64,000 nucleotides of DNA from an uncultured Alteromonadaceae bacterium (GTDB lineage: Bacteria > Pseudomonadota > Gammaproteobacteria > Enterobacterales > Alteromonadaceae): contig CANMXU010000022.1 in assembly GCA_947501935.1 (NCBI GenBank), forward strand, positions 22,327 through 86,326. Reading direction: 5' to 3'. A model generated the notes under the pieces. The model was not told the origin of the DNA. It saw only the letters and a list, made by a program, of their open reading frames with translations, and did no database searches. Made by a program: the position numbers and the translations under genes. Shown here piece after piece: positions 63,924-64,000 of the stretch. Positions within the stretch are counted from its first letter, which is position 1. The number at the start of each line of letters is the position of its first letter.

Positions 63924-64000
63924 TGTCTCGTCCTGAAATGTGTTTACACATTTAGGACTTATTATGAAAAACTCAAACACAGTACACGTTAAACGAACAC
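63924..64000 (+). mobile_element. Possible left end of an insertion sequence with the start of a transposase gene (truncated by window)
   Basis: After a terminator, TGTCTCGTCCTGAAATG could be an IS terminal repeat. It is followed by an imperfect hairpin (CCTGAAATGTG and CACATTTAGG) and ATG 63964, which encodes MKNSNTVHVKRT up to the window edge. This start resembles IS3-group OrfA proteins as I remember them, but 12 residues are not proof. Confidence 0.35.

Overview
The window is an AT-rich chromosomal segment of a marine gammaproteobacterium. Its gene content points to Alteromonadales, most likely a Colwelliaceae relative such as Colwellia or Thalassotalea: smc-zipA-ligA, dapB-carA-carB-greA, rlmE-ftsH-folP-glmM-tpiA-secG-tRNA-Leu, two Na+/H+ antiporters (NhaC and NhaD types) and large TonB-dependent receptors. 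The genus is inferred from gene order and protein style; no search was run.

Layout. 1-8.8 kb: the 3' part of smc, then zipA, ligA, an AlkB-type dioxygenase, two unknown envelope proteins and an M48 lipoprotein protease. 8.8-11.5 kb: an NhaC antiporter, fklB and a block of structured repeats. 11.5-28.0 kb: an NTF2-like protein and the conserved housekeeping run dapB, carAB, greA, rlmE, ftsH, folP, glmM, tpiA, secG, tRNA-Leu(GAG), with an acetoacetate-decarboxylase-like gene, an EAL-CBS-GGDEF gene and yhbY between greA and rlmE. In the usual gammaproteobacterial order rimP-nusA-infB would follow. Here synteny breaks at the tRNA and two decayed genes (HAD-type, AhpC/TSA-type) appear. 28.9-38.6 kb is accessory: a YghU-type GST, rluE, a Cys-rich small protein with a His-rich TonB receptor (probable metal uptake), small membrane and effector-binding proteins, a candidate small RNA, a DJ-1/PfpI pseudogene, a phosphate-type porin and bluB.

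38.7-58.4 kb is the most interesting part. Three large paralogous exported proteins (Ig-like domains, carbohydrate-binding-like modules, C-terminal right-handed beta-helix), a parvulin-like periplasmic chaperone, an ECF sigma factor, a FecR anti-sigma factor, a TonB receptor with an N-terminal STN signalling domain, and a second carbohydrate-type TonB receptor lie together. Reading both strands, I found one 31-nt two-block motif (TTTACGG, 15 nt, TTGTTTAAT) with identical spacing in front of five transcription units: sigma-fecR-receptor, the second receptor, the chaperone plus first beta-helix gene, and the second and third beta-helix genes. Together these account for every gene of the cluster. 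The simplest reading is a self-contained cell-surface-signalling regulon: the STN receptor senses a substrate, probably a glycan, FecR releases the sigma factor, and the sigma factor switches on receptors, secreted beta-helix proteins and their chaperone.

58.7-64 kb: nhaD, a DUF1254/DUF1214 exported protein with a LysR regulator, a ComEA-like helix-hairpin-helix protein, and at the right edge what may be the start of an insertion sequence.
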